DNA from: Pseudomonadota bacterium
GTDB taxonomy: Bacteria; Pseudomonadota; Gammaproteobacteria; Steroidobacterales; Steroidobacteraceae
DNA length: 63,825 bases
Direction of reading: 5' to 3'
NCBI GenBank assembly: GCA_023391335.1
Contig: JAEWBG010000032.1
Coordinates: 1-63,825 of the forward strand
The notes under the pieces are model-generated. The model was not told the origin of the DNA. It saw only the letters and a list, made by a program, of their open reading frames with translations, and did not search any database. The position numbers and the translations under genes are program-made. This document shows positions 9,059 to 17,623 of this stretch, in pieces (position 1 is the first letter of the stretch; every line of letters begins with the position of its first letter).

Positions 9059-9128
9059 CAGCTACCGCGAGCTGCGCAACTCGGGCTCGCAACAATCTGA
9101 TTCGGGCGCGACCAAGAACGGGCGTGCC
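9059..9128 (+). promoter_or_regulatory. Candidate ANTAR-target leader with two hexaloop hairpins
   Basis: ANTAR proteins bind paired hairpins with six-base loops carrying A at position 1 and G at position 4. Hairpin one, CAGCT-ACCGCG-AGCTG (9059-9074), fits exactly. Hairpin two, at 9105-9128, has nine-base arms with one G-U pair and one A-G mismatch and a six-base loop AAGAAC: A is first, but position 4 is A, so it is imperfect. An intrinsic terminator follows within five bases, the classic order for NasT control. A competing stem (GCGAGC 9067-9072 with GCTCGC 9085-9090) overlaps hairpin one. Confidence 0.5.
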
Positions 9129-9133
9129 AGGCA

Positions 9134-9187
9134 ATGCCGCCGACGTACCCACACTTAATGCGTGTGTAGGTCGGCGGCATTTTTTAT
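9134..9187 (+). terminator. Intrinsic terminator in the leader
   Basis: An 11-base perfect lower stem (ATGCCGCCGAC with GTCGGCGGCAT) extends inward through a partly matched upper stem and is followed by a run of six Ts. It lies upstream of, not after, a gene on the plus strand. This suggests attenuation rather than simple termination. The 254 bases from here to the porin start contain no recognised gene. Confidence 0.8.
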
Positions 9188-9441
9188 TACGCGATCGAAG
9201 CGGGAGTCATTTGCGGAATCATGTTCCAAAACTATTCGTCGGTACCTTGGCTCAACCTCTGCCGGAAGGTCGCCTTAGGGGTCGATGCTGTGTTCATTAA
9301 GTGGACCCCACGGAAGCGTGTCGAACATGTCTGCAAGTACATTGATACGGTGAGACTCAGTCACACCAAAAGGCGCGCAGAAATGCGCTCACGCCGCTGA
9401 ATCTCTGCTCAAGAATCAATATCGAATCTGGGAGAATCTTT

Positions 9442-10734
9442 GTGAATTCGCAATGCACTTCGTCTCTAGTCTCTGCTGCAATCAAAATCGCCACGGTCGG
9501 TACTTGCCTCATCGCCGCGAGCATTGCGCACGCGGCCGATTCGCTCATCGCCGCGATCACCGAGACCAAGCCGATCTTCGATTCGCGCTTGCGATATGAA
9601 ACGGTCGATCAGGATGCACTCACGGAAGATGCGGACGTTGAAACGTTGCGACTGCGGGCTGGATTCGAGACCGGCAAAGCTTGGGAGACTTCATTGCTCG
9701 CAGAGGGAGAGTTCGTGTGGGCGGTGAATGGCGACTACAGGTCGGACAACGCAGTGGCGAAAGATGTCGCGTATCCGATCGTTGCCGACCGTGAGGCTCA
9801 AGAGATCAATCGTTTGCAGCTGACGAATACGTCGATTCCGTCGACCACGATTACGCTCGGACGCCAGCGCATTCTGCTGGATGATCAGCGTTTCGTCGGG
9901 AATGTCGGCTGGCGGCAGAACGAACAGACCTTCGATGGTCTGCGCGTCGTCAACAAGACGGTTAAGAACTTCACCGTGGACGTCGCGTACGTCGATCAGG
10001 TGAATCGCATCTATGGACCCGACTCGCCGCAAGGTCGCTACGAGGGTGACGTGTACTTGGCGAATCTCGCGTATCAGATGCCGGTGGGCAAACTGACGGC
10101 CTTCAACTACGTCCTCAAGTTCGACCCCCTCACGCAGACTGACTTTCCGGGCCTGACTGCAGCGCAAGCTGCTCCATTGAATCCGACGCGGGCATCGACG
10201 TCCACGTATGGTTTGCGATTCGCCGGTGAGCGACGTTTGAGTGAGTTCAAGCTTGGCTACGCTGCCTCGCTCGCCAAGCAAAAAGATGCGGGTCAGAATC
10301 CCTTCGATTTCACGCTCGACTACCGTTTCGCAGAACTTACTGGCAGTTATCGTCAGTTCACGCTCGGCGCGGGCTACGAGTGGCTCGAAGGCAACGGCAC
10401 GGTGGGCTTCTCCACGCCGCTTGCGACGCTTCACAAGTTCCAAGGTTGGGCAGACAAATTCCTCGCGACACCTGCGAACGGCATCGATGATCGCTACGTA
10501 ACAGCAGGCGTGAACTTCAAAGGCGTCGGGGTGCTTGAAACACTGGCGGCAGTTACCAGTTATCACGTCTATGAAGCGCAGCGAATTTCGCAAGACTACG
10601 GCGATGAGATCGACGTGCAGCTCCAGGGCAAATGGCAGCGCGTGAATCTGCTGCTGAAATACGCTGGCTATAAGGCGGACGCGCTCATGACGGACACGAC
10701 AAAGTGGTGGGCGCAGGTCGAATACGTTTGGTGA
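9442..10734 (+). CDS. Alginate-export-type outer-membrane porin
   Basis: This 430-residue protein has a signal peptide (hydrophobic core about residues 14-30, AHAADS cleavage region). It then shows alternating beta-strand sequence throughout and an aromatic C-terminus (VEYVW). RLRYETVDQD, LRLRAGFETG, TITLGRQRILLDDQRFVGNVGWRQNEQTFD (split here only for description) and LRFAGERRLSEFKLGYAAS resemble the alginate_exp/OprD-like porin family. These proteins form substrate channels across the outer membrane; the substrate is unknown. The start is GTG at 9442 with a GGGAGAA ribosome-binding site. The position downstream of a structured leader opposite the nasT-like gene suggests nitrogen-responsive control, which is inference. 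Confidence 0.8.
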   Translation: MNSQCTSSLVSAAIKIATVGTCLIAASIAHAADSLIAAITETKPIFDSRLRYETVDQDALTEDADVETLRLRAGFETGKAWETSLLAEGEFVWAVNGDYRSDNAVAKDVAYPIVADREAQEINRLQLTNTSIPSTTITLGRQRILLDDQRFVGNVGWRQNEQTFDGLRVVNKTVKNFTVDVAYVDQVNRIYGPDSPQGRYEGDVYLANLAYQMPVGKLTAFNYVLKFDPLTQTDFPGLTAAQAAPLNPTRASTSTYGLRFAGERRLSEFKLGYAASLAKQKDAGQNPFDFTLDYRFAELTGSYRQFTLGAGYEWLEGNGTVGFSTPLATLHKFQGWADKFLATPANGIDDRYVTAGVNFKGVGVLETLAAVTSYHVYEAQRISQDYGDEIDVQLQGKWQRVNLLLKYAGYKADALMTDTTKWWAQVEYVW

Positions 10735-10743
10735 TCGACGCTG

Positions 10744-12273
10744 CTAACGAGGCGAGCTGCTTTGTCGGCCACGCGGGGGATGGGGCGGGGGCAACTCGCT
10801 GCATCCGTAAACGGTCGGCTCGCGGTTGCAGATATCGGGCCGCCCGTACTCGTGCCAATAGGCCGGCAGCTCCGCATCGCTGACGATGCGCTCGAAGCGA
10901 GAATGCTTTCGCAAGAACGCCGCTTGCGGCAACCACAGGATGCGAAGCGGCTCAGGTTCTTGGTCGACGCGCAGGCGTGTGATTCGATTGAAGACGAAGT
11001 CGCTGTTCTGCAACGCCACGCCGGAGAGGAGCACTTGTGTGCTGTCGATATGATCCTCCAATGCGGCTTCAGTAACCCTTTGTAGCGCGATTGAGACGTG
11101 CGTCGGATGCTGCGCGGCATCCAGCAGCGACTCGCCCCAAGAGCGCATCGCGGACGCCGAAGTGGCGGCGGACAACAATTCCCGGGCCGACGAATAATTG
11201 TTGCTCAGCATAGCCACCGTGGCAGCGACCATTGCCGCTGCTGACTTCTGAGCTGAAGTCTGAGTCGCGTCCTGAGGCTGCAACGGTTGCGCATAGCTTA
11301 GGCAATCGCGCGCACCGACATTTTCTCGATGCAACGTCAGCGTTCGTTTCGCGTATACCGCCGCCTGCCCAAGTTGCCCGGCATTCGCGAGCACACAGGC
11401 AAGACCTTCCAGTGCGGGCAACGAGTTCGGCTCGAGCTTGAGGGCGCGATCCAACGATTCCCGTGCGCTCGTCCATTGATTGCGTCTGAATGCCACCAGA
11501 CCCAGCGCGGCGTGCGAATCGGCGAATTGTTGATTCAGCGATAGCGAGCGTTGCGCAGTTTTTTCCGCGAGATCCAATAGCGATTGGTGGTCGGGTCCGC
11601 CGACACTCAAGTAACCCAATGCCAGTGCACCCAGCGCACGCGGATTGCGCGGATGGAGTCGTACGATTCGCTCCAACTTAGTGACCGCTTGCGCATGGCT
11701 GACTTTGTCCCCGACATCAGTGAAGCCGCGCGAGTTTGCACCTTCGATCTCGTCGATTGCTTCGGTGAGCGCATCGAAGTGCGCGGGCTTGAAATCGAGT
11801 GCGAGCTCCACGTTGCGATTGCTCGCGTGGCCGACGACTTTCAGCAGATGCCGTAAGAGTTCTTGGGTCACTTGCAGGCGCGAGGCGTCAGTGAACGAGA
11901 TCGACTCCTGGTGTTCGACGACTTGATCTGGTGCGACCAGTTTGAGTTCGGCGGCGGTTCCCGAATAGAGCACCTGCAGTTCGAACAACCGCGTTGGTGC
12001 GATCGGCTGCGAAGCGGCAATCTGCAGGCCCGCAAGACTCAGCAATGAGTTCAATTCACGCGTAAGCCAAGCTTCGTGCCCAGCCTCGTGCCCAGCGTCG
12101 TTCGCATTGCCACTGATCACGCGCAGAACGAACGGCTTCGTGCTGTCGAAAACTTCTCGAGGCGGCGGTGAAGCGGGCTGCGGAGCCCGATGGCTGGGAA
12201 GACATCCGCGAATTGCCAATAGAATCACGATACATGCGAGCAGAACTAGCCCGATGATGCGGCGCCGATTCAT
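10744..12273 (-). CDS. Membrane-anchored TPR protein
   Basis: This protein of about 509 residues starts MNRRRIIG, followed by a single hydrophobic helix (about residues 5-23) and a Pro-rich linker, so it is probably anchored with its bulk in the periplasm. From about residue 185 onwards it contains tetratricopeptide-like repeats (for example HPRNPRALGALALGYLSVG, FADSHAALGLVAFRRNQW and NSLPALEGLACVLANAGQLG). The layout resembles the C-terminal part of CadC-like or adenylate-cyclase-associated TPR proteins, but no DNA-binding domain is present. I use ATG at 12273 rather than the upstream TTG at 12312. It converges with the porin gene with only nine bases between them. No specific function is assigned. 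Confidence 0.75.
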   Translation of the reverse strand: MNRRRIIGLVLLACIVILLAIRGCLPSHRAPQPASPPPREVFDSTKPFVLRVISGNANDAGHEAGHEAWLTRELNSLLSLAGLQIAASQPIAPTRLFELQVLYSGTAAELKLVAPDQVVEHQESISFTDASRLQVTQELLRHLLKVVGHASNRNVELALDFKPAHFDALTEAIDEIEGANSRGFTDVGDKVSHAQAVTKLERIVRLHPRNPRALGALALGYLSVGGPDHQSLLDLAEKTAQRSLSLNQQFADSHAALGLVAFRRNQWTSARESLDRALKLEPNSLPALEGLACVLANAGQLGQAAVYAKRTLTLHRENVGARDCLSYAQPLQPQDATQTSAQKSAAAMVAATVAMLSNNYSSARELLSAATSASAMRSWGESLLDAAQHPTHVSIALQRVTEAALEDHIDSTQVLLSGVALQNSDFVFNRITRLRVDQEPEPLRILWLPQAAFLRKHSRFERIVSDAELPAYWHEYGRPDICNREPTVYGCSELPPPHPPRGRQSSSPR

Positions 12274-12312
12274 GCTGTGTAGGAGAAGGCGGTCGTGTGC
12301 GTCACGGCGCAA

Positions 12313-12543
12313 GGGTGCCGACGCGTGCGACCTTTATCAAGGTGTCCGCAGTGATGAAAGTGTGTGCGAGCTTTCGCTCGCGTGAAAACAGAGTGTGAGT
12401 GTGGCGCTGTAGGTGCCGACGGAAACTCGTGATCATGTGCTACACGATCTCAGCTCTCCCTCCGCCTCGGTGTTCGCTTCAATGCTAAGCTGAGCTTCGC
12501 GGTTCACGGGCAAAGCGCCCTCACTTCTCACTTCCTCACGACC
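12313..12543. repeat. Gap ending in CTCACTT-type repeats
   Basis: This 231-base divergent gap contains no gene. Its last part, about 12519-12540, consists of three CTCACTT-like units ending four bases before the ATG of the cupin gene. They are the same repeat type as at 54422-54516. No Shine-Dalgarno sequence is visible there, so the repeats occupy the ribosome-binding region. Confidence 0.4.
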
Positions 12544-13023
12544 ATGGATTCCAAACCCAACCTCTACCTCCTGCGCGCCGAAGACATTGCGGCGCGGTCG
12601 CAAACGTTTTCGCATCCTTGGAACGCGAACTCGGAAATCACCGGATATCAGATGGCGAAGGCGAGCGGGCTGCGGCGCACCGGAGTGAATTTCGCGCGAA
12701 TTCAGCCGGGCAAAGAATCATTCGTTTACCACTCGCACTGGCAGGAAGAGGAATGGATTTACATTCTCGAAGGCCGAGCAGTCGCCAAAGTGGACGACTC
12801 GGAGTTCGAGGTGAAGGCGGGAGACTTTCTAGCGTTTCCGACGGGGATAGCGCATCACCTGCGTAACCCGTTCGAGCAGGAACTCGTCTATTTGATGGGG
12901 GGCGAGAATCGCGATTTCGATGTCGCGGATTTTCCCGAACTGGGCAAGCGCGTCATTCGCCATGCGAAGGGCGCGGAAGTTCACGATCTCGCCAACGCCG
13001 CGCCCTTTGGGCCCCTGGAATGA
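12544..13023 (+). CDS. Cupin domain protein
   Basis: This 159-residue protein has a single cupin barrel. Metal-binding motif one is visible as SHWQEEEWIYILEGRA (with HSHW and the Glu residues), and motif two as FPTGIAHHLRNP. It lacks any catalytic signature beyond the metal ligands. Small stand-alone cupins of this kind are found as sugar isomerases, dioxygenases or sensors, so the role stays open. It is the single gene between a divergent TPR gene and a convergent exported protein. No classical ribosome-binding site precedes the ATG; GTG or TTG alternatives were not better. Confidence 0.82.
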   Translation: MDSKPNLYLLRAEDIAARSQTFSHPWNANSEITGYQMAKASGLRRTGVNFARIQPGKESFVYHSHWQEEEWIYILEGRAVAKVDDSEFEVKAGDFLAFPTGIAHHLRNPFEQELVYLMGGENRDFDVADFPELGKRVIRHAKGAEVHDLANAAPFGPLE

Positions 13024-13030
13024 GTAGGTT

Positions 13031-13816
13031 CTAGCGCCAGCGATTGCCGCCCTGGTCTTGCACCATTGCGAGTTCATCGCGCTTCGACAGTCCCTGGAAG
13101 GTTGAGCCGCGCACGATGACCTTGGCGCGATCGCCAGCCTCGAAAGAGCCTTGCGCTCCTTCGACGTAGCTGTTCGAGATGTGCACGATGCCGTCGTTCA
13201 CCACCACGCCGGTACCCGTCGCGACGATGTGACTGTTGGTGATGAATAACTCGCAGCCGCCTCGAACGGTAATTGCATTGCCGTCCACATAAATGTCGCG
13301 GCTATCGAGCTGCATCATGCGACGGCCTTCGCAGATGATCGGATCGCTAGCGCGGTTGCGTGCGCTTTGATCCGCGGTTGCAGAGTTCGGTCCCGAACTC
13401 ACCACACTAATGCCCGGTCCGGTGACTCGTATTTGGCCTCCCGAACGATCGATCGTGTAAGGCTTGGCGGCGTCGCCCGAAGGCGTGCTCGCATTTGCAG
13501 AGGCGGGTGTCGCCTCGTCAGAGGAGTCGCCGCGCGGACGCTCCTCGCTGATGTTGCCGCTCGCAAGTTGATTTACTGGAATGGCGGCGAGTTGATCCAG
13601 TGCGACCACGAACACTTCGCCGGTCGCTTTGTCGCGCACCGTGAATACCTGCTTGTGTTCATCGGTCGCGAGCAGTTCAAGCTGCGGATTGCGTTGCAGC
13701 GCCTGTCGCGCCCACGTCAATTGCTGCCCCGCTGTCGCATCGGCTCCGGACGCGGCTGTCGCACCGACTGTGCTCGCAGCGAGGCACACCAAGATCATCT
13801 GTCGCAACGCACGCAT
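13031..13816 (-). CDS. Exported protein with beta-helix-like C-terminus
   Basis: This 261-residue protein begins with a clear signal peptide (MRALRQMILVCLAAST, cleavage near ASGA). Residues about 30-80 form a small domain around ARQALQRNPQLELLATDEHK. A Ser/Ala/Pro-rich linker follows. The last 100 residues repeat short strands (DSRDIYVDGNAITVRGGC, LFITNSHIVATGTGVVV, GIVHISNSYVEGAQG, KVIVRGSTFQG) in the manner of a right-handed parallel beta-helix. A CEGRRMM/GGC cysteine pair could form a disulfide. It resembles DUF3060-like or pectate-lyase-like surface proteins, but no catalytic site was seen. It sits directly downstream (29 bases) of the S9 peptidase gene's coordinates only by strand order: the peptidase ends at 13846, so the two could be co-transcribed. 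Confidence 0.7.
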   Translation of the reverse strand: MRALRQMILVCLAASTVGATAASGADATAGQQLTWARQALQRNPQLELLATDEHKQVFTVRDKATGEVFVVALDQLAAIPVNQLASGNISEERPRGDSSDEATPASANASTPSGDAAKPYTIDRSGGQIRVTGPGISVVSSGPNSATADQSARNRASDPIICEGRRMMQLDSRDIYVDGNAITVRGGCELFITNSHIVATGTGVVVNDGIVHISNSYVEGAQGSFEAGDRAKVIVRGSTFQGLSKRDELAMVQDQGGNRWR

Positions 13817-13845
13817 GGGTTACTCCGATCGATAACGTCTAATCA

Positions 13846-15981
13846 CTAATGCTCGGCTGCAGCAGGTGTTTCCACTGCAGGCGGTACCGGCTCGCCCGGG
13901 CCCGGTTTCACATATTGCTCCAGCCATTCGCGCTGGATTTGGTACCAGAACAAGGAGTTCTGCGGTTTCAAAATCCAATGGTTCTCATCGGGAAAGTACA
14001 CGAACTTACTCGGCACGCCGCGATTCTGCAGCACATTGAACATCTCGAGCGCCTGGTTCACGGGCACGCGAAGATCGAGTTGGCCGTGAATGATCAATGT
14101 CGGCGTGCGGAAGTTGGCGGCGTTCAAATTGGGCGAGCTGCGGTTGAATTCCTGGAGATTGTCCCAGTACTCCCCGAAGCGCTTGTGAACCGCGCCGTCA
14201 TCGGTTGCATATTGGCTGTACGAATCGAACACGGCGGCGTGGGCAACCAAGGTTTTGAAAGGATGCTCGCGGCCAAGTAGCAGTGCGGCGAGGTAGCCGC
14301 CGAAGCTGCCTCCGCCCGCGGCCATCCGCTCGCCATCGATCCATGGTTTGGCTGCGAACCACTGAGCGGCCTTGATCGTGTCCTCATAGGGCAGATCAGC
14401 CCAGTCGCGAGTGATCGAATCGGCCCAGGCTTGGCCGAATCCGCTCGAGCCATGAAAGTTGTGCCATGCGGTGACATAGCCCCAGCTCGCAAAAATCTGT
14501 GCGTTCCAGCGCCACTGATATGCGTCTTCGACGCCGTTATGTGGACCGCCGTGCAGCAACAAATACAACGGCCATTTACGATCGGGCGTGAAGTTCGGGG
14601 GATACACGATCCACATCTGCACTGGATCGCCGTTCGCGCCTGGATACGTCGCGTTTTCGGTCTTGCCGGTGTTGAGCCTTGCGAGCGCGGCATCGTTGAA
14701 ATCGGTGAGCTTCGTTGCCGTGCCATTCCGCGCGATCACGCTTACCAATGTGGGCGGTTCGCTGAAGCTTTGCCTCAATGCAATCAGCGTGGGCCCACTG
14801 CCGCCGATCGCAAGCGAGCTGAAACTGTGACCGCGCGTGATCGGTTGCGGTGTGCCGCCGCTCAGATCGAAGCGGAAAATTCGTCGCACTGCCGCATCGT
14901 TGACGGCGCCGAACAATGCATCGGAGTCCGGCGACCACACCAACCCTTCTGCGGAGCGATCCCAGCCCTCGGTGATTTCTCGCGTGGTTTGCGCGCGCCG
15001 TTCATAAATCATGACGCGCACACGGTCGGCATAGAAGCCTTTGATCGTCTGGCGTTGGAAGGCGATGCGCTTGCTGTCGGGACTGTAAATAGGCGAACCA
15101 TCGTCCGCGGGATTGTCGCTGGTGAGATTGCGTGGCGAGCCGCCTTCGATCGGCATGACGAACACATCGAAGTTGGGATCGACGCCGGTTCGATCGACGT
15201 TCGCGGCGAACGCGATTTCGGTGCCGTCGGGCGAGATGTCATAAGAATTCACATCGGGATCCGATGCATCCAACGCAAGTCCGCTGCCTTGCGTGATCGC
15301 GCGTGGCGCGCCGCCGTCGATATCCGCGACAAACACGTGCGCCTCGCGATCATCGAGGAAATGATCCCAGTAACTGATCGGCGCTTTCGTCCAGACCTGC
15401 GCCGTCATTTTGCTGTCCGCACGCTGCTGCACGCGTGCTTCGACCTCTGGCCAAGTTCTGGTGTCGGGCCAGACGCGCGTGATGAACGCGATGCGCTTGG
15501 AATCCGGAAACCACTTTGGCGACTCGGCGCCAGTCGGCACGTCGGTCACGCGGCGCGCTTCGCCACCGTTCACGGCGATGACATAGATTTGCGATTCCTT
15601 GTCCTCGCCGCGCCGCGAGACGAAGGCGATCGACTCGCCATCTGGACTGAATACAGGTGAGCTATCGCTGGCTTCAGCGCTGGTGAGTTGCCGCGCTTTG
15701 CCGGGCTTCGTGGGTACGAGCCACAGGTGCGTAAGGCCTCGATTCTTTTCGACGTCGTATTCGGTGACGGGCACTACCGCCAAGCGTCCATCGGGCGAAA
15801 TAGCCGGATCGCCGAGACGCTTCAACTGCCACATGGACGCGGCGGAATAAGGTTCCGCAAATGCCGACGCGCTGGCGAATACCAAAAGAATTGCGAGCCA
15901 TTGAGATTTTCCCTTACCGCTCCGTCGCAGCAGCTCGCGCGCGTCGCTCGCCGAGTTCGCGTCTCGAAAGTGTTTCGACAT
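13846..15981 (-). CDS. S9 family prolyl-oligopeptidase-like peptidase, exported
   Basis: This protein of about 711 residues has an N-terminal hydrophobic signal region. It continues with a seven-bladed beta-propeller of TolB/PD40 type (repeated SPDGxxIAF-like motifs such as SPDGESIAFVSRR and SPDSKRIAFQRQ) and a C-terminal alpha/beta-hydrolase domain. The nucleophile Ser is in GGGSFGGYLAAL, the acid Asp is expected near GQLDLRVP, and the catalytic His is in DENHWILK. It is a dipeptidyl/acylaminoacyl peptidase of S9C type acting in the periplasm on short peptides. I prefer ATG at 15981 (MSKHFRD), which has a GGTGA ribosome-binding site, over the longer frame from 16035. Confidence 0.9.
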   Translation of the reverse strand: MSKHFRDANSASDARELLRRSGKGKSQWLAILLVFASASAFAEPYSAASMWQLKRLGDPAISPDGRLAVVPVTEYDVEKNRGLTHLWLVPTKPGKARQLTSAEASDSSPVFSPDGESIAFVSRRGEDKESQIYVIAVNGGEARRVTDVPTGAESPKWFPDSKRIAFITRVWPDTRTWPEVEARVQQRADSKMTAQVWTKAPISYWDHFLDDREAHVFVADIDGGAPRAITQGSGLALDASDPDVNSYDISPDGTEIAFAANVDRTGVDPNFDVFVMPIEGGSPRNLTSDNPADDGSPIYSPDSKRIAFQRQTIKGFYADRVRVMIYERRAQTTREITEGWDRSAEGLVWSPDSDALFGAVNDAAVRRIFRFDLSGGTPQPITRGHSFSSLAIGGSGPTLIALRQSFSEPPTLVSVIARNGTATKLTDFNDAALARLNTGKTENATYPGANGDPVQMWIVYPPNFTPDRKWPLYLLLHGGPHNGVEDAYQWRWNAQIFASWGYVTAWHNFHGSSGFGQAWADSITRDWADLPYEDTIKAAQWFAAKPWIDGERMAAGGGSFGGYLAALLLGREHPFKTLVAHAAVFDSYSQYATDDGAVHKRFGEYWDNLQEFNRSSPNLNAANFRTPTLIIHGQLDLRVPVNQALEMFNVLQNRGVPSKFVYFPDENHWILKPQNSLFWYQIQREWLEQYVKPGPGEPVPPAVETPAAAEH

Positions 15982-16180
15982 CGGTTCACCTCGTCTCGAA
16001 GCGTGGCAGCGTGTAGGCCGCTGCGACATATTCATCGCGCTGGCGCACGCGAGATCTACTCAGGAATAAATACATACTCGCCAAGCGGATCGCACGCTCT
16101 CTAAGCTGAGAAGTGCATCCATTTTCGATGTCACCCGCCTACGTAGAATCTGCGCACTTTGTTGGGGACCTTGCATTCCA

Positions 16181-16213
16181 TCAGCATATGTTCAACGGAA
16201 CATGAATTGCTGA
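16181..16213. promoter_or_regulatory. Compound inverted repeat upstream of a hydrolase gene
   Basis: ATGTTC-AACG-GAACAT (16188-16203) is a perfect six-base inverted repeat, nested within TCAGCA (16181-16186) and TGCTGA (16208-16213). It could be an operator or a hairpin 26 bases before the GTG start. The GGAAC at 16197 with CGTT at 16220 is an EcfG-like pair, but with an 18-base spacer. Confidence 0.4.
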
Positions 16214-16238
16214 TGAACACGTTCTAAGGGGCTTTTTA

Positions 16239-17090
16239 GTGATTCACGCCAAACATCGAAATCGTCTCCCGCTGCCGCAGCCCGCTGTCGTTCACGTTCG
16301 TCGCTCGTACGCGGAAAGCCGCTACGGTCAAACGCATATTTGGACCGCTTATCCATCCGGCGGCGGCTTCGACGAACGTACGCCAGTAGTCTGCTTGCAT
16401 CATGCGGGCGGCTCGGCGCGATTGTTCGGGCCCATTCTGCGCGAGCTTGGGCACGACCGCAGCATCTACGCACCGGATCTTCCTGGACACGGCACGTCCG
16501 ACGCGCCGAACGGGAAGTTCTCGGTGGCGGATATCGCCGGCTCGGTTGTGGATTTCCTCGACAGCTTGCGCCTGCGTCAGGTTGATGTCTTCGGTTATCA
16601 ATTCGGTGCGCAGATCGCCGCGGAACTCGCTATCGCACGCCCTCAGCAAATCCGTCGCGTGATGCTATGGGGTGTGCCGACATATTCGGCGCAGGATCGC
16701 GTCAGCTTGCTGCAGCCGCCGGCACCGCTCGGCAGCCGCGAAGACGGCAGCGACGTCGCTGAGGAATGGCGCCGCTTGATCGAGCGCAAGGCTCCGAATG
16801 CATCGACGGCATCCCTCGCTGAAGAGCTGTCGGATCGCTTGCGGTCCGCGCACATCGCGGCCAAAGTGCATGCGGCGTCAGTGGAATACGTCGCTAGCGA
16901 GCGCTTGCCGCTGATGAAGCAGCCGACCCTAGTCCTGCGAGTCAAAGATGAGCATTGGGAACAGGCTCCGCGCGTGCGCGGCATGTTGCCGAATGGCTCG
17001 CTGCTGGATCTGCCGGACCAAGGCTCAGGCATCCTGAGCGCATCTCCGCAGCGCTTCTCATCGATCGCGCGCGAGTACTTCGATCGCTAA
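16239..17090 (+). CDS. Alpha/beta-hydrolase-fold protein lacking the nucleophile Ser
   Basis: This 283-residue protein has the alpha/beta-hydrolase fold. The oxyanion region CLHHAGGSARLF, the DLPGHGTSD element and the nucleophile-elbow segment are all in place. The elbow reads FGYQFGAQ, however, so the G-x-S-x-G serine is Gln. At the C-terminus the position of the catalytic His (normally GHG/GHF) reads DQGSGILS, with no His. Both essential residues are therefore missing, and the protein is probably not a hydrolase; a binding or other role is more likely. The start is GTG at 16239. A strong terminator follows at 17126. It looks monocistronic. Confidence 0.8.
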   Translation: MIHAKHRNRLPLPQPAVVHVRRSYAESRYGQTHIWTAYPSGGGFDERTPVVCLHHAGGSARLFGPILRELGHDRSIYAPDLPGHGTSDAPNGKFSVADIAGSVVDFLDSLRLRQVDVFGYQFGAQIAAELAIARPQQIRRVMLWGVPTYSAQDRVSLLQPPAPLGSREDGSDVAEEWRRLIERKAPNASTASLAEELSDRLRSAHIAAKVHAASVEYVASERLPLMKQPTLVLRVKDEHWEQAPRVRGMLPNGSLLDLPDQGSGILSASPQRFSSIAREYFDR

Positions 17091-17125
17091 GGACTGAATT
17101 TCCGGTTTGGGGATGGGCAGGAAAG

Positions 17126-17156
17126 GCGGGCGACCTCGGTCGCCCGCTTTTTTTTT
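17126..17156 (+). terminator. Strong intrinsic terminator
   Basis: A ten-base perfect stem (GCGGGCGACC with GGTCGCCCGC, loop TC) is followed by nine Ts at 17148-17156. It ends the hydrolase transcript. Confidence 0.95.
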
Positions 17157-17173
17157 GCGCAGTTGGTTTCGAG

Positions 17174-17623
17174 CTAGAGCGCGTGAGCCCAATTCCACGA
17201 ACACGAAAGACTCACGGCCAGGCACGTAGTGGCCCAGCGCACGATCACGGCAACGGCCGAGAGTTTCGCTTCGCGCGCGGCGAATAACACGCTTGCCAGG
17301 ATGGGAAAGCCCACGGCCACGAAAATGAGGCCGGCAAATGCAAGGCCGCGGGTTAGCCACGAGACGTCGACCACGGCGGCCAATCCCCAGCTCAACCAAA
17401 ACAATGCGCCCAACGCGATCCCGGCAATCAGGTGCATCAGCATTTCGATGACGGTCGGGTGAACTTCGCGCGGCGAAGCGGGATTTCTCAGTCCTAGATT
17501 GTCGGCGGCCGACCACGCCACGGAATGCGCGAACACGCTAAGCAGCCCGCTCAAGCCGCCGGTGAACATCAATAAGTAGAGCTGTGTCGGACTGTTCAGA
17601 TCGATCTCCTCGCGAATGCTCAA
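17174..17623 (-). CDS. Small integral membrane protein, unknown
   Basis: This 149-residue protein has about four predicted transmembrane helices: YLLMFTGGLSGLLSVFAHSV, LMHLIAGIALGALFWLSWGL, GLAFAGLIFVAVGFPIL and a final one near AVAVIVRWATTCLAVSLSC. I do not recognise the family. Its start overlaps the stop of the upstream aminotransferase-like gene by four bases (ATGA), so the two are translationally coupled and probably act together or share regulation. Confidence 0.7.
   Translation of the reverse strand: MSIREEIDLNSPTQLYLLMFTGGLSGLLSVFAHSVAWSAADNLGLRNPASPREVHPTVIEMLMHLIAGIALGALFWLSWGLAAVVDVSWLTRGLAFAGLIFVAVGFPILASVLFAAREAKLSAVAVIVRWATTCLAVSLSCSWNWAHAL

Noticed and set aside
9189..9441. 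Short open frame between the leader terminator and the porin, possible remnant of nasS
   Set aside because: The roughly 70-codon translation shows no similarity I can recognise to substrate-binding proteins.
9691..10593. Minus-strand frame opposite the porin gene
   Set aside because: Shadow frame; the porin frame has a signal peptide, beta-strand periodicity and an aromatic C-terminal residue.
14431..15660. Long plus-strand open frame (409 codons) opposite the S9 peptidase
   Set aside because: It is the antisense shadow of a well-supported gene with propeller repeats and catalytic motifs; its own translation shows no family features.
16188..16203. LexA-like operator (GTTC-N4-GAAC)
   Set aside because: The known GAAC-N4-GTTC box has the opposite arm order, and the neighbouring gene is not a DNA-repair gene.
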